64,000 nucleotides of DNA from NCBI RefSeq assembly GCF_024734405.1, contig NZ_CP059556.1, positions 1,612,001 through 1,676,000 on the forward strand, in the 5' to 3' direction. The position numbers and the translations under genes were made by a program. Source of the stretch: Saccharopolyspora gregorii (GTDB lineage: Bacteria > Actinomycetota > Actinomycetes > Mycobacteriales > Pseudonocardiaceae). Below the pieces are notes generated by a model. That model saw only the letters and a list, made by a program, of their open reading frames with translations, was not told the DNA's origin and made no database searches. Positions 49,679 through 60,509 of this stretch are shown piece after piece (position 1 is the first letter of the stretch; each line of letters begins with the position of its first letter).

Positions 49679-50455
49679 TCAGCCGCCCCGCACCGGCGCG
49701 ATCACCGGTGTTCCGTCGGGAGCGGTGAGCACCACGACCCGCGCGTCGTAGTGCTCGGTGAGCACCGCCGGGGTGAGCACGTCGGCGGGCGGTCCGTGCG
49801 CGGCGGTGCGGCCGTCGGCGAGCAGCAGCAGCCGATCGGCGTACTGCGCGGAGATGGTCAGGTCGTGCAGCGTCGTGACGACGGTGGTGCCCAGTTCGCG
49901 CCGCAGCTCGTCGACCAGGTCCAGCAGCGCCTGCGCGTGCCCGAGGTCGAGGCCCGTGGTCGGTTCGTCCAGCAGCAGCACCCCGGACCGCTGAGCCAGC
50001 GCCCGCCCGAGCACGGCCCGCTGCCGCTCGCCCCCGGACAGCTCCGCCAGCGGTCGCCGCGCCAGCCCGGCCAGGTCGAGCCGTTCGACGACGTGCTCGA
50101 CCACGGCGAGGTCGCCGCGCCTCTCCCGCCCGAGCGGTCCGAGGTGCGGGGTGCGGCCGAGCAGCACGTAGTCGGTGACGGTGAGCCCGGGCGGCAGCTG
50201 CGGGGTCTGCGGCGAGTAGGCCAGCAGCCGGGCCCGTTCGCGGCGACCCGCCCGGTGCAGCGGCCTGCCGCCGACGAGCACGTCCCCCCGGTGCGGCAGC
50301 AGCCCGGCGACGGCCTTGAGCAGCGTGGACTTCCCGGACCCGTTGGGCCCGATGACGGCGAGCCAGCCACCGGCGGGCACCTGCGCCGACACCCCGGTCA
50401 GCGCGGTGCGCCGCCGGTACCCGGCGGTCAGGTCGCGCACCCGCAGCTCGGTCAT
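49679..50455 (-). CDS. ABC transporter ATP-binding protein (FecE/BtuD type)
   Basis: Energises a type II importer. Seen: Walker A VIGPNGSGKSTLLKAVAG, Q-loop YSPQTPQLPPG, signature LAELSGGERQRAVLGRALA, Walker B GVLLLDEPTTGLDLGH and H-loop TLHDLTISAQYADR. Length 258. Its ATG overlaps the permease stop (ATGA). Last gene of the substrate-binding protein, permease, ATPase operon. Confidence 0.96.
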   Translation of the reverse strand: MTELRVRDLTAGYRRRTALTGVSAQVPAGGWLAVIGPNGSGKSTLLKAVAGLLPHRGDVLVGGRPLHRAGRRERARLLAYSPQTPQLPPGLTVTDYVLLGRTPHLGPLGRERRGDLAVVEHVVERLDLAGLARRPLAELSGGERQRAVLGRALAQRSGVLLLDEPTTGLDLGHAQALLDLVDELRRELGTTVVTTLHDLTISAQYADRLLLLADGRTAAHGPPADVLTPAVLTEHYDARVVVLTAPDGTPVIAPVRGG

Positions 50456-51471
50456 GCGCGCCTGCTCCGGTGCAGCAGCAGCGCGAAGAACGGCGCGCCG
50501 GTGAACGCGGTGATCACCCCGATGGGCAGTTCGGCGGGGGCGAGGACGCTGCGCGCGAGCACGTCGGCGAGCACCAGGAACGCCCCGCCGAACAGCAGCG
50601 ACAGCGGAACCACGATCCGGTTGCCGCCGCCGAAGGCGAGCCGGACCAGGTGCGGGACGACGAGCCCGACGAACCCGATGAGCCCGGCGACGGACACGGC
50701 GGCGGCGGTGGCCAGCGAGGCGGCGAGCAGCACGACGGCGCGGACCCGGCCGGGGTGCACGCCCAGCGAGGCGGCCTCCTCGTCGCCGGTGCCGAGCACG
50801 TCGAGCAGCCGGGCGCACGCCCACAGCACCCCGCCGGAGACCACGAGCAGCGGCAGCACCAGCAGCACGTCCCCCCAGCCCGCGGTGCTCAACCGCCCGA
50901 GGATCCACATGTAGACCTGCTGCAGGCTCTCCAGCCGCAGCTGCTGCAGGAAGGTCTGCCCGGCGGACAGGAACGCGCCGACGGCGACTCCGGCGAGCAC
51001 GAGCGTCGCGGCCCCGCCGCCCGCGGCGCGGCCCAGCAGCCAGGTGGTGGCGACGCCGCCGAGCGCACCGGCGAACGCGGCGGCCTGCGCGGCCCCGGGC
51101 ACCCCGGCGGCGCCCGGCAGCACCGTGATCACGAGGGTGACGGCGAGCCCCGCCCCGCTGGCCGCGCCGAGCAGGTACGGGTCGGCGAGCGGGTTGCGGA
51201 ACACGCCCTGGAAGGCGGCGCCGGACACGGCGAGCGCGGCCCCGACGAGCGCCCCGAGCACCGCGCGCGGCACCCGCAGCCGCCACAGGATCGCCGCTTC
51301 CCGCTCGGACAGCGGGGAGTGCCCACCGGTGAGCTGGGCGCCGAGCTCGGCGAGCACCCGGGTCCAGCCGAGGTCGGCGGCCCCGAGCAGCACCGAGACC
51401 AGCAGGGCCAGCAGCAGCGCCGCGACGCCCGCCAGCAGCGGGACGGGCCGCAGCCGCGTCGTGCCGCGCAC
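50452..51471 (-). CDS. FecCD-family ABC permease
   Basis: A 339-residue membrane subunit with about ten hydrophobic segments. Seen: LWRLRVPRAVLGALVGAALA, SGAAFQGVFRNPLADPYLLG, WILGRLSTAGWGD, and the ATPase-contact loop AASLGVHPGRVRAVVLLAAS with AGLIGFVGLVVPHLVR, all typical of iron-siderophore and cobalamin permeases. A single permease gene suggests a homodimer. The GTG at 51471 lies five bases past the binding-protein stop. Confidence 0.95.
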   Translation of the reverse strand: MRGTTRLRPVPLLAGVAALLLALLVSVLLGAADLGWTRVLAELGAQLTGGHSPLSEREAAILWRLRVPRAVLGALVGAALAVSGAAFQGVFRNPLADPYLLGAASGAGLAVTLVITVLPGAAGVPGAAQAAAFAGALGGVATTWLLGRAAGGGAATLVLAGVAVGAFLSAGQTFLQQLRLESLQQVYMWILGRLSTAGWGDVLLVLPLLVVSGGVLWACARLLDVLGTGDEEAASLGVHPGRVRAVVLLAASLATAAAVSVAGLIGFVGLVVPHLVRLAFGGGNRIVVPLSLLFGGAFLVLADVLARSVLAPAELPIGVITAFTGAPFFALLLHRSRRA

Positions 51472-51476
51472 CCGGC

Positions 51477-52421
51477 TCAGGGCCGCTGGGCGCGGGACAC
51501 GGAGTCGGCGACCGCGCGCACCAGGTCGACCACGCGCGGTCCCCAGCGCCCGGCGACGTCCTCGTCGAGCGTCACGACGCGGCGCTCCCGCACGGCGGTG
51601 AGGGTGTTCCAGCCGGGGCGGGCGGCGACGGCGTCCGCGGTGGCGCCGCAGCACTTCGAGTCGGCGAGGAAGATCAGGTCGGGGTCGGCCTGCACGATCC
51701 GCTCCTGCGCGAGCTGCGGGTACTCGCCCTCGGCGTCGTCGGCGATGTTGCGGAGCCCGAACAGGCCGTAGACGTCGCCGATGAAGCTGCGCGAGGTGGC
51801 GGTGTAGAAGTCGGGGCTGAGCTCGTGGAAGTAGGTCAGCGGTTCCGGCGCCTTCGGCGTGTCGGCGACGATCTTCGCGATGTCGGCGCGCATCCGGGCC
51901 GTGACGTCCCGCGCCTGCCTGCTGTGCCCGGTGGCCTGGCCGAGGGTCTCGATCTGCGCGTAGGCGTCGTCCAGCGACGTCGCGGCGGGCGTCACGAGCA
52001 CCGGGATCTCCAGCTCGCGCAGCCCCTCGACGAGCTTCCCGGCGCCGTCGGGCGCGATCACCAGGTCCGGGTCGTGCCCGGCGACGGTCGCGGCGTCGCT
52101 GCTGAGCGCGTTCAGCTCGGTGCGGGGGGCGTCGGCGGGGAAGGAGGAGGACCGGTCGGCGGCCTCCACCTGGTCGCCCGCGCCGATGGCGTAGAGCGAT
52201 TCGGTGGCGGTGGGGCTCAGCGACACGATGTGCTTGGGCTGCTGGGGCAGCGTGATCGGTTCCTGGCCGTCGAGGGCGATCTGCGCGGGGAACGCGGCCG
52301 CCGGGTCCTCGACGGGGGCTTCGGGTGCCGGGGAGGGCGTGCGCGTGGCGCACGCGGTGCCTGCGAGCAGCAGGGCCAGCACGGTCAGCAGCAGGGCGGG
52401 GAGGCGGCGGAACCCGAGCAT
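51477..52421 (-). CDS. ABC substrate-binding lipoprotein (BtuF/FepB-like)
   Basis: A 314-residue solute receptor of the helical-backbone (class III) type. The lipobox is LLLAGTAC (Cys 24), so it is processed by Lgt and LspA, both encoded here. KHIVSLSPTATESLYAIGAG and DQVEAADRSSSFPADA start the ligand domain; LVIAPDGAGKLVEGLRELEI and RPGWNTLTAVRERRVVTLDE follow. The pattern resembles BtuF as much as iron-siderophore receptors, so cobalamin or iron chelate are both possible. No cobalamin riboswitch was recognised upstream. First gene of its operon. Confidence 0.92.
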   Translation of the reverse strand: MLGFRRLPALLLTVLALLLAGTACATRTPSPAPEAPVEDPAAAFPAQIALDGQEPITLPQQPKHIVSLSPTATESLYAIGAGDQVEAADRSSSFPADAPRTELNALSSDAATVAGHDPDLVIAPDGAGKLVEGLRELEIPVLVTPAATSLDDAYAQIETLGQATGHSRQARDVTARMRADIAKIVADTPKAPEPLTYFHELSPDFYTATSRSFIGDVYGLFGLRNIADDAEGEYPQLAQERIVQADPDLIFLADSKCCGATADAVAARPGWNTLTAVRERRVVTLDEDVAGRWGPRVVDLVRAVADSVSRAQRP

Positions 52422-52645
52422 GGCGTCCTCGTGGTCGGGCCGGTGCGCCACGGGTGCGCACCGGGTGCGGTGGCGGACGGCGACGCCCGCGCGAACGCAC
52501 CGGAATTCGCTGCCGCGAGCGCCCCGAGCTGGAAAGGTACCAGGAGCTGATCGTCCTGCCCGGTCGCCGGGTGCCCAGGGGTTCCGCGGGCCCGCGGGGT
52601 TGACGCGGTTCGGTCGGACGTCGGAATATTCACGCGGGCCGAGAG

Positions 52646-52675
52646 CTGACTTGCGGTGCTGCTGCCGGGTATCGT
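52646..52675 (+). promoter_or_regulatory. Candidate gltB promoter
   Basis: CTGACT (52646-52651), an 18-bp spacer and TATCGT (52670-52675). It implies a leader of about 320 bases before gltB. Confidence 0.5.
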
Positions 52676-52700
52676 GCTTGTTAAGGTTCGTCGAAATCCG

Positions 52701-52757
52701 GGGTCGCGGTCTCAATCCTGGGTTGCGGTTCCAACCCGGGGTCGCGGTCCCAGGCGC
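52701..52757 (+). repeat. Three 19-bp direct repeats in the gltB leader
   Basis: Units start at 52701, 52720 and 52739, each GGGT(C/T)GCGGT followed by nine more variable bases. They are exactly head-to-tail and fall just downstream of the predicted transcription start, so they may be regulator sites or leader RNA structure. Confidence 0.6.
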
Positions 52758-53000
52758 TCGTGGCCTTCCCCGGTTCCGCACCGCTCGCGGGACCGAGTCC
52801 CACGAGCCCGGTCGCCACCGGTGCCCGGTTCGGCCGCCGAAGGTCTCGTTTCGCCGAGTGCGGTGCCGCTGCCCGGCTCGGCCGACCACCCGTCCAGCGC
52901 CGGACGCCCACGCGGGCCAGCGTCGTCCCGTGCCCAGAAGAGATCAACGCGAGTGCGCGGTGGTCTTTCCGCACGAGTACCGACGAGGGAGGTTTGCGCA

Positions 53001-56000
53001 GTGGTCTTCTCTGCCTTTCCCGCCGCTCAGGGTCTGTACGACCCCGCTTCCGAGCACGATTCCTGCGGGGTCGCCATGGTGGCCGACGTCCAGGGGCGCC
53101 GCTCGCACGGCATCGTGTCCGATGCGATGACCGCGCTGGCGAATCTCGACCACCGCGGGGCCGCCGGCGCGGAACCGACCAGCGGTGACGGCGCCGGGGT
53201 GCTGCTGCAGCTGCCGGACGAGCTGCTGCGCTCCTGCACGGGCTTCGACCTGCCCGAACCGGATGCGGCCGGCCGCGCGCGCTACGCGGCGGGCATCGCG
53301 TTCCTGCCCGCCGATCCCGAGCTGCGCGCCGCGGCGGTGGCGCTGGTGGAGCGCATCGCGATCGAAGAGGACCTGCGCGTGCTGGGCTGGCGGGAGGTGC
53401 CGATCGCACCGGATGCCGCCGGGGTGGGCACCACCGCGCTGGAGTGCATGCCGCACTTCGCGACGTTGCTGGTCGAGGGCTCCGCCGGGCAGGCCGGGCT
53501 GGAGCTGGACCGGCTGGCGTTCTGCCTGCGCAAGCGCGCCGAGCGGGAGTCCGCGCGGGAGGGCGCCGAGCTGTACTTCGCGTCGCTGTCGGCGCGCACC
53601 TTCGTCTACAAGGGCATGCTGACCACCGAGCAGCTGCCGCTGTTCTTCCCGGACCTCACCGACGAGCGCCTGGTCTCGGCGATCGCGGTGGTGCACAGCC
53701 GGTTCTCCACGAACACCTTCCCGTCGTGGCCGCTGGCGCACCCGTTCCGCTACATGGCGCACAACGGCGAGATCAACACGATCCGCGGGAACCGGAACCG
53801 GATGCGGTCCCGGGAGGCGCTGCTGGAGTCCGACCTGATCCCGGGCGACCTGTCCCGGCTGTACCCGATCTGCGCCGAGGACGGCTCGGACTCGGCCTCG
53901 TTCGACGAGGTGCTGGAGCTGCTGCACCTGGGCGGGCGCTCGCTGCCGCACTCGGTGCTGATGATGATCCCGGAGGCGTGGGAGAACCACGCCGAGATGG
54001 ACCCGAAGCGCAAGGCGTTCTACCGCTTCCACGCGGGCCTGATGGAGCCGTGGGACGGCCCGGCCTGCGTCACCTTCACCGACGGTTCCCTGGTGGGCGC
54101 GGTGCTGGACCGCAACGGGCTGCGCCCGGCGCGCTGGTGGCGCACCTCCGACGACCGGGTGGTGCTGGCCAGCGAGTCCGGGGTGCTCGACCTGGACCCG
54201 GCGGAGATCGTCGCGAAGGGCCGGCTGCAGCCGGGCCGCATGTTCCTGATCGACACCGAGCAGGGCCGCGTCGTCGACGACGACGAGATCAAGACCGAGC
54301 TCGCCGAGCAGCACGCCTACGAGGAGTGGCTGCACGCGGGCCAGCTGAACCTGGGGCAGCTCGCGGACCGCGAGCACGTGGTGCAGAGCCACGAGTCGGT
54401 GGTGCGCCGCCAGCTGACGTTCGGCTACACCGAGGAGGAGCTGTCGCTGCTGCTGGCGCCGATGGCCTCCGGTGGGGGAGAACCGCTGGGCTCGATGGGG
54501 TCGGACACCCCGCAGGCCGCGTTCTCGCAGCGCTCCCGGCTGCTCTACGACTACTTCGTGCAGCACTTCGCGCAGGTCACGAACCCGCCGCTGGACGCGA
54601 TCCGGGAGGAGATCGTCACCTCGGTGGCGCGGGTGATGGGCCCGGAGCAGAACCTGCTGGAGCCGGTCGCGGCCTCGTGCAGGCACGTGGTGCTGCCGAC
54701 GCCGGTGATCGACAACGACGAGCTGGCGAAGCTCATCCACATCAACTCCGACGGCGACCTGCCCGGTTTCGCCTGCACCGTGCTGTCCGGCCTGTACGAG
54801 GCCGACGGTGGTGGCGCGGCGTTGGCGGAGGCGGTCGAACGGGTGCGCGAGGAGGCCTCCGAGGCGATTCGCGCGGGCGCCCGGGTACTAGTGCTCTCGG
54901 ACCGGGACTCGGACCACCGGATGGCGCCGATCCCGTCGCTGCTGCTGGTCTCCGCGGTGCACCACCACCTGGTGCGCACCAAGGAGCGGCTGAAGGTGGC
55001 GCTGGTGGTGGAGAGCGGGGACGCCCGCGAGGTGCACCACATCGCCGCGCTGCTCGGCTTCGGTGCCGCCGCGGTCAACCCGTACCTGGCCTTCGAGACG
55101 ATCGAGGACATGATCGCGACCGGCCAGATCACCGGGATCCGGCCGCGGGTGGCGGTCCGCAACTACGTGCAGGCGCTGGTCAAGGGCGTGCTGAAGGTGA
55201 TGTCGAAGATGGGCATCTCCACCGTCGGCGCCTACACGGCCGCGCAGATCTTCGAGGCCGTCGGCCTGTCGAAGGAACTGGTCGCCGAGTACTTCACCGG
55301 CACCGGCACCCAGCTCGGCGGGGTCGAGCTGGACGCGCTGGCCGAGGAGGTCGCGCAGCGGCACCGCCGCGCCTACCCGGACAACCCGACGGACCGGGCG
55401 CACCGCAGGCTGGAGGTCGGCGGCGAGTACTCGTACCGGCGCGAAGGCGAACTGCACCTGTTCTCCCCGGAGATGGTGTTCCTGCTGCAGCACGCCACGA
55501 AGACCCGCAAGGTCGAGGCGTACCGCGAGTACACCGCCGAGTGCGACCGGCTGGCCCGCAAGGGCGGCACGGTGCGCGGCATGTTCAAGTTCGACAGCGG
55601 CCGGGCCCCCATCTCGATCGACGAGGTCGAGCCGATCTCGGAGATCATGAAGCGGTTCGCGACCGGCGGCATGAGCTACGGCGCGATCTCGGCGGAGGCG
55701 CACGAGACGCTGGCGATCGCGATGAACCGCATCGGCGGCCGCTCCAACTCCGGCGAGGGCGGTGAGGACGCCGACCGGCTCTACGACGACGAGCGCCGCT
55801 CCGGCATCAAGCAGGTCGCCTCCGGCCGATTCGGCGTCACCAGCGAATACCTGGTCAACGCGACCGACGTGCAGATCAAGATGGCGCAGGGCGCGAAGCC
55901 CGGCGAGGGCGGCCAGCTGCCCGCGCACAAGGTGTACCCGTGGATCGCGAAGACGCGGCACTCCACGCCCGGCGTCGGGCTGATCTCGCCGCCGCCGCAC

Positions 56001-57551
56001 CACGACATCTACTCGATCGAGGACCTGGCGCAGCTGATCCACGACCTGAAGAACGCCAACGACCGGGCGCGGGTGCACGTGAAGCTGGTCAGCTCGGTCG
56101 GCGTGGGCACGGTCGCGGCCGGCGTGAGCAAGGCGCACGCGGACGTGGTGCTGGTGTCCGGGCACGACGGCGGCACCGGTGCGGCGGCGCTGACCTCGCT
56201 CAAGCACGCGGGAACCCCCTGGGAGATCGGGCTCGCCGAGACGCAGCAGACGCTGCTGCTCAACGGGCTGCGGGACCGGATCACCGTGCAGGTCGACGGC
56301 GGCATGAAGACCGGCCGCGACGTGGTGGTCGCCGCGCTGCTCGGCGCCGAGGAGTACGGCTTCGCGACCGCGCCGCTGGTGGTGGAGGGCTGCGTGATGA
56401 TGCGCGTCTGCCACCTGGACACCTGTCCGGTGGGCGTGGCCACCCAGAACCCGGAGCTGCGCAAGCGCTACAACGGCCAGGTCGAGCACGTGGTCAACTT
56501 CTTCGAGTTCGTCGCCGAGGAGGTCCGCGAGCACCTGGCGCAGCTGGGCTTCCGCACGCTGGACGAGGCGATCGGCCAGGTCGGCGCGCTGCGCACCGAC
56601 GAGGCGGTGGAGCACTGGAAGGCCACCGGCCTGGACCTGACGCCGCTGTTCGCCGAGCCGAAGACCCCGTACTCGGCGGTGCGCCGCCGCGTCCGCGAGC
56701 AGGACCACGGCCTCGACCACGCCCTGGACCGCACGCTGATCCAGCTGGCCGAGGCCGCGCTGGAGGACGCGCACCCGGTGCGGCTGCGGCTGCCGGTGCG
56801 CAACGTCAACCGCACCGTCGGCACCCTGCTCGGCGCCGAGGTCACCCGCCGCTACGGCGGCGCGGGCCTGCCGGACGACACGATCCGGGTGGAGCTGGAG
56901 GGCTCGGCCGGGCAGTCGCTGGGCGCGTTCCTGCCGCCGGGCGTGACGCTGGAGATGGTCGGCGACGCGAACGACTACGTCGGCAAGGGCCTCTCCGGCG
57001 GCCGCGTCGTGGTGCGCCCGCACCGGGATTCGGCGTTCGCCGCCGAGGACCAGGTGATCGCGGGCAACGTGATCGGCTACGGCGCCACCTCCGGCGAGCT
57101 GTTCCTGCGCGGCCAGGTCGGGGAGCGGTTCTGCGTGCGGAACTCGGGGGCCACCGCGGTCGCCGAGGGCGCGGGAGACCACGCCTTCGAGTACATGACC
57201 GGCGGGCGCGCGGTGGTGCTTGGCGGCACCGGGCGCAACGTGGCCGCGGGCATGTCCGGCGGCATCGCCTACGTGCTGGACCTCGATCCGGTGCGGGTGA
57301 ACACGGCGATGGTGGACGTGCAGCAGCCGACGGCGAAGGACCTGAAGTGGCTGCACGAGGTGGTCCGGCGCCACCACGAGCTCACGGGTTCCACGGTGGC
57401 GGCGTCGCTGCTGGGGGACTGGACGCGGCGTTCCGCGGCGTTCTCGAAGATCATGCCCCGCGACTACGCGCGGGTGCTGGAGGCGATGCGGCTGGCCCGC
57501 TCCGAGGGCCGCGACGTGGAAGAGGCGATCATGGAGGCGTCCCGTGGCTGA
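53001..57551 (+). CDS. gltB: Glutamate synthase large subunit
   Basis: Transfers the glutamine amide to 2-oxoglutarate. Order: short propeptide ending before the catalytic Cys of [15 protein letters not shown] (Cys becomes N-terminal after processing, about residue 21); glutaminase domain with [17 protein letters not shown]; central domain; synthase domain with FMN site and 3Fe-4S Cys motif [19 protein letters not shown]-terminal beta-helix with [20 protein letters not shown]. Length 1516. GTG 53001 follows GAGGGAGG. It overlaps gltD by eight bases. Confidence 0.98.
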   Translation: MVFSAFPAAQGLYDPASEHDSCGVAMVADVQGRRSHGIVSDAMTALANLDHRGAAGAEPTSGDGAGVLLQLPDELLRSCTGFDLPEPDAAGRARYAAGIAFLPADPELRAAAVALVERIAIEEDLRVLGWREVPIAPDAAGVGTTALECMPHFATLLVEGSAGQAGLELDRLAFCLRKRAERESAREGAELYFASLSARTFVYKGMLTTEQLPLFFPDLTDERLVSAIAVVHSRFSTNTFPSWPLAHPFRYMAHNGEINTIRGNRNRMRSREALLESDLIPGDLSRLYPICAEDGSDSASFDEVLELLHLGGRSLPHSVLMMIPEAWENHAEMDPKRKAFYRFHAGLMEPWDGPACVTFTDGSLVGAVLDRNGLRPARWWRTSDDRVVLASESGVLDLDPAEIVAKGRLQPGRMFLIDTEQGRVVDDDEIKTELAEQHAYEEWLHAGQLNLGQLADREHVVQSHESVVRRQLTFGYTEEELSLLLAPMASGGGEPLGSMGSDTPQAAFSQRSRLLYDYFVQHFAQVTNPPLDAIREEIVTSVARVMGPEQNLLEPVAASCRHVVLPTPVIDNDELAKLIHINSDGDLPGFACTVLSGLYEADGGGAALAEAVERVREEASEAIRAGARVLVLSDRDSDHRMAPIPSLLLVSAVHHHLVRTKERLKVALVVESGDAREVHHIAALLGFGAAAVNPYLAFETIEDMIATGQITGIRPRVAVRNYVQALVKGVLKVMSKMGISTVGAYTAAQIFEAVGLSKELVAEYFTGTGTQLGGVELDALAEEVAQRHRRAYPDNPTDRAHRRLEVGGEYSYRREGELHLFSPEMVFLLQHATKTRKVEAYREYTAECDRLARKGGTVRGMFKFDSGRAPISIDEVEPISEIMKRFATGGMSYGAISAEAHETLAIAMNRIGGRSNSGEGGEDADRLYDDERRSGIKQVASGRFGVTSEYLVNATDVQIKMAQGAKPGEGGQLPAHKVYPWIAKTRHSTPGVGLISPPPHHDIYSIEDLAQLIHDLKNANDRARVHVKLVSSVGVGTVAAGVSKAHADVVLVSGHDGGTGAAALTSLKHAGTPWEIGLAETQQTLLLNGLRDRITVQVDGGMKTGRDVVVAALLGAEEYGFATAPLVVEGCVMMRVCHLDTCPVGVATQNPELRKRYNGQVEHVVNFFEFVAEEVREHLAQLGFRTLDEAIGQVGALRTDEAVEHWKATGLDLTPLFAEPKTPYSAVRRRVREQDHGLDHALDRTLIQLAEAALEDAHPVRLRLPVRNVNRTVGTLLGAEVTRRYGGAGLPDDTIRVELEGSAGQSLGAFLPPGVTLEMVGDANDYVGKGLSGGRVVVRPHRDSAFAAEDQVIAGNVIGYGATSGELFLRGQVGERFCVRNSGATAVAEGAGDHAFEYMTGGRAVVLGGTGRNVAAGMSGGIAYVLDLDPVRVNTAMVDVQQPTAKDLKWLHEVVRRHHELTGSTVAASLLGDWTRRSAAFSKIMPRDYARVLEAMRLARSEGRDVEEAIMEASRG

Positions 57552-59046
57552 CCCGAAGGGTTTCCTGAAGTTCTCCCGGGCCGAGGCGCCCAAGCGCCCG
57601 TACGACGAGCGGCTCGGCGACTGGCGCGAGGTCTACGCCGCGCTGTCCACTTCGGACCAGAAGGCGGAGGTGTCCACGCAGGCCGCGCGCTGCATGGACT
57701 GCGGAATCCCCTTCTGCCACTCGGGTTCCGCGGGTTGTCCGCTGGGCAACCTCATCCCGGAGTGGAACGACCAGGTGCGCCGCGGCCAGTGGGACCGGGC
57801 GAGCGACCGGCTGCACGCGACGAACAACTTCCCGGAGTTCACCGGGAAGCTGTGCCCCGCCCCGTGCGAGGCGGCGTGCGTGCTGGCGATCTCCCCGGAC
57901 GCCGGTGGCGCGGTGACGATCAAGCGCGTCGAGGAGACCATCGCGGAGGTCGCCTGGGACCAGGACCAGGTGCACCCGAGCCCGCCCGAATCGCACACCG
58001 GCAACCGGGTCGCCGTCGTCGGCTCCGGCCCGGCGGGCTTGGCCGCCGCCCAGCAGCTGACCCGCGCCGGGCACGAAGTGACGGTGTACGAGCGGGACGA
58101 CCGCATCGGCGGCCTGCTCCGCTACGGCATCCCCGAGTTCAAGATGGAGAAGTCCGTCCTGGACCGGCGGCTGGCCCAGATGCGCGCCGAGGGCACGAAG
58201 TTCGTCACCGGCTGCGAGGTCGGCGTGGACCTGACCGTGGAGCAGCTGCGGGCCGGGCACGACGCCGTGGTGCTCGCGGTGGGCGCGCTGCGCGGCCGCG
58301 ACGACCGCACCGTGCCGGGCCGCGAGCTGGCCGGCGTGCACCTGGCGATGGAGCACCTGGTGCCGGCGAACCGCGAGGTGGAGGGCGACGGCCCCACCCC
58401 GCTCTCCGCGCACGGCAAGCACGTCGTCGTCATCGGTGGCGGCGACACCGGCGCCGACTGCTACGGCACCGCGACCCGGCAGGGCGCGCTGAGCGTGACC
58501 CAGCTCGACCAGTACCCGCAGCCGCCGACGCGTCGCGACGACGACCTGTCGCCGTGGCCGACCTGGCCGTACGTGCTGCGCACCTACCCGGCGCACGAGG
58601 AAGCGGGCGAGCGGAAGTTCGCGGTCGCCGTGGAGGAGTTCGTCGGCGACGACGAGGGCCACGTGCGCGCGGTGCGGCTGCGCGAGGTGCGCGTGGAGCG
58701 GGACGCCGACGGCAGGCGGCAGGTGGTGCCGGTGTCCGCGGAGGCCGAGGAGGTGCCGTGCGACCTGGCGCTGTTCGCGATCGGCTTCGAAGGCGTGGAG
58801 CACATGCCGCTGCTGGACGGGCTCGGCATCGAGCTGTCCGGGCGCGGCACCATCGGCTGCGGTTCCAGCTGGGAGACCGAGGCCCCCGGCGTGTTCGTCT
58901 GCGGTGACGCGCACCGCGGCGCCTCGCTGGTGGTGTGGGCGATCGCGGAGGGCCGCTCGGTGGCGAACGCGGTGGACGCGCACCTGACCGGTGCCTCCGA
59001 CCTGCCGTCGCCGGTGCACCCGACGGCGCTGCCGCTGGCGGTCTGA
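57544..59046 (+). CDS. gltD: Glutamate synthase small subunit
   Basis: NADPH-oxidising FAD subunit that feeds electrons to GltB through Fe-S clusters. N-terminal Cys-rich cluster region: [20 protein letters not shown] and [16 protein letters not shown] site [25 protein letters not shown] site [17 protein letters not shown], and C-terminal [19 protein letters not shown]. Length 500. Overlaps gltB (GTGGCTGA); a hairpin follows. Confidence 0.98.
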   Translation: MADPKGFLKFSRAEAPKRPYDERLGDWREVYAALSTSDQKAEVSTQAARCMDCGIPFCHSGSAGCPLGNLIPEWNDQVRRGQWDRASDRLHATNNFPEFTGKLCPAPCEAACVLAISPDAGGAVTIKRVEETIAEVAWDQDQVHPSPPESHTGNRVAVVGSGPAGLAAAQQLTRAGHEVTVYERDDRIGGLLRYGIPEFKMEKSVLDRRLAQMRAEGTKFVTGCEVGVDLTVEQLRAGHDAVVLAVGALRGRDDRTVPGRELAGVHLAMEHLVPANREVEGDGPTPLSAHGKHVVVIGGGDTGADCYGTATRQGALSVTQLDQYPQPPTRRDDDLSPWPTWPYVLRTYPAHEEAGERKFAVAVEEFVGDDEGHVRAVRLREVRVERDADGRRQVVPVSAEAEEVPCDLALFAIGFEGVEHMPLLDGLGIELSGRGTIGCGSSWETEAPGVFVCGDAHRGASLVVWAIAEGRSVANAVDAHLTGASDLPSPVHPTALPLAV

Positions 59047-59052
59047 TCCGTT

Positions 59053-59080
59053 CGCGGGGTTTCGCACGATTCGCCCCGCG
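59053..59080 (+). terminator. Terminator after gltD
   Basis: CGCGGGG (59053-59059) pairs with CCCCGCG (59074-59080) across 14 bases, seven bases after the stop. Confidence 0.5.
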
Positions 59081-59215
59081 CCGCACGACTTCCGCGTGGT
59101 CCGGTTCACGGGACCGTCCCGCCGAACCGGCCACGCGCGAGCCGGTTGATCTTTAAGCTCCCCCTCCGGGTCGCGACCACGGCCCGCATAGGTCCACAGT
59201 GGATGGGGAGGGAAC

Positions 59216-59716
59216 GTGGATTTCCACCGGAGCCTGAACAGGGCGATCGGCGGCGGATTCCTGATCGCGATCGGGGCGGTCATGACCGTGGTGCTGATCG
59301 GCGGGTTGACCGCGGACACGGCCGTGCGGATCAACTACGTCTTCTTCGCAGCGCCGGTCGGTGTCGTGGCCGGAGTGGTCATGCTGATCAACGGGCTGCG
59401 GCCGATGACGATGCGCATCGACGAGCGCGGCATCCTGATCCAGCACCCGGCGCGGAAGGTGCGGGTGGCGCTGGGCTGGCAGAACGTCGCCGGGGTCTCG
59501 CTGAGCACCCTGCGCAAGCCCAAGGACGAGCGCAGCACCGCCACCTACCTGACGGTGTGGCCGCGGGACGGGCACAACCCGGGAGTTCCGGCGGCGTGGG
59601 TGGTCCAGCAGAACGGCTGGACCGGCTACCGGTTGGTCGACGTCGGCGACGTCCGCGAGACCGAGGACCAGTTCGGCCAGGCGCTGGGCCGGTACGCGGG
59701 GCCCGCGTACCGGTGA
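59216..59716 (+). CDS. Two-TM protein with PH-like C-terminal domain
   Basis: A 166-residue protein. Two transmembrane helices (GGGFLIAIGAVMTVVLIGGL and VFFAAPVGVVAGVVMLINGL) are followed by a soluble domain starting TMRIDERGILIQHPARKVRV, ALGWQNVAGVSL, the strand pattern of bacterial PH-like domains. GTG 59216 follows GGGAGGGAAC. Function unknown; stands alone after gltBD. Confidence 0.75.
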   Translation: MDFHRSLNRAIGGGFLIAIGAVMTVVLIGGLTADTAVRINYVFFAAPVGVVAGVVMLINGLRPMTMRIDERGILIQHPARKVRVALGWQNVAGVSLSTLRKPKDERSTATYLTVWPRDGHNPGVPAAWVVQQNGWTGYRLVDVGDVRETEDQFGQALGRYAGPAYR

Positions 59717-59740
59717 CGGTTCTCGGACGACCGCGCCGGT

Positions 59741-59795
59741 GCCGGCGGCCGGTGGCCGGTCGCCGGTGGCCGGTGGCCGGTGGCGGGTCTCCGGT
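59741..59795. repeat. Short CCGGTGG-type tandem repeat
   Basis: Seven-base CCGGTGG or CCGGTCG units recur about six times between two convergent genes; a simple low-complexity tract that could form hairpins. Confidence 0.6.
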
Positions 59796-59836
59796 CGCGG
59801 GGCGCCCGGTGCGCTCGGCCCGGGTCCCGGCTCGGC

Positions 59837-60487
59837 TCAGTTCGGGATGAGCCTGCCGGTGTAGCCCGCGTCGACGAGCCGCAGGTAGGCCTCGTGCACC
59901 TCGGTGGGCACGGGTTGCGGGGCGGCGAACCCGAGCTCGGCGTAGCGGGTGATGCGCTGCGTGTCGCCCACCAGCATGGTGATCACCCGGTCCGGGTCGC
60001 CGATGCTCTCGACGTACTCCGCCAGCGACTGCCGGGTCGCGGCGCACCGGAACTCCGCCTCGGGCCACCGCTTCTTCGCCGTCGCGTACGCCCGGCGCTG
60101 CTGGTACGGGCGGGAGATCAGCGTGATCGTCGCGTGCAGCAGCCCCTGCTCGGCCAGCAGCGCGCGGGTGAAGTCGATGTTCTCGCCGGTGTTCGTGGCC
60201 GCGGTCTCGACCGCGATGGCCGCGTCGGGCACGCCGAGCTCCAGCGCGTGCTCCCGGAAGTGCACCGCCTCGCCGCGCGGGAACCGCTCGACGGTGGTGG
60301 GCGCGTTCGCGCCGGTGAACACGATCCGCGGGAACCAGCCCTCGTGGTACAGCTCGGCGGTGCGGGTGGCGACCCCGAGGTCGTGGCTGCCGAGCCCCAC
60401 GCCCACGTCGCACCGGCGCGGCTCGTGCCGCAGGTCGTGGTAGTCCCACAACGTCCGCACGTCCGCCGGCAAGTCGGTCGGTAGCAC
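59837..60487 (-). CDS. DUF218 / YdcF-like protein
   Basis: A 216-residue single-domain protein. Seen: DVGVGLGSHDLGVATRTAEL, GWFPRIVFTGANAPTTVERF, ALELGVPDAAIAVETAATNT with GENIDFTRALLA, and TITLISRPYQQRRAYATAKK, the DUF218 (ElyC/SanA/YdcF) pattern. It lacks the membrane anchor of SanA-type members, so is probably cytoplasmic like YdcF. GTG start with AGGGGGAA upstream, 22 bases after the GntR gene: likely co-transcribed. Substrate unknown. Confidence 0.88.
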   Translation of the reverse strand: MLPTDLPADVRTLWDYHDLRHEPRRCDVGVGLGSHDLGVATRTAELYHEGWFPRIVFTGANAPTTVERFPRGEAVHFREHALELGVPDAAIAVETAATNTGENIDFTRALLAEQGLLHATITLISRPYQQRRAYATAKKRWPEAEFRCAATRQSLAEYVESIGDPDRVITMLVGDTQRITRYAELGFAAPQPVPTEVHEAYLRLVDAGYTGRLIPN

Positions 60488-60509
60488 TGGATTCCCCCTA
60501 GTCGCGAGA

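Larger units (their letters stand above)
52422..53000. other. Divergent intergenic region ahead of gltB and the ABC operon
   Basis: No supported gene in 579 bp. It holds a candidate gltB promoter, three direct repeats (both listed separately) and a long gltB leader. For the minus-strand ABC operon no clear promoter, iron box or riboswitch was recognised. Confidence 0.5.

Noticed and set aside
52679-52696. GlnR-type box upstream of gltB
   Set aside because: GTTAA and GAAAT are present but separated by eight rather than six bases, with poor half-sites.
52422-52700. Cobalamin riboswitch or iron box for the ABC importer
   Set aside because: No B12-box-like core or 19-bp iron-box palindrome was found on either strand.
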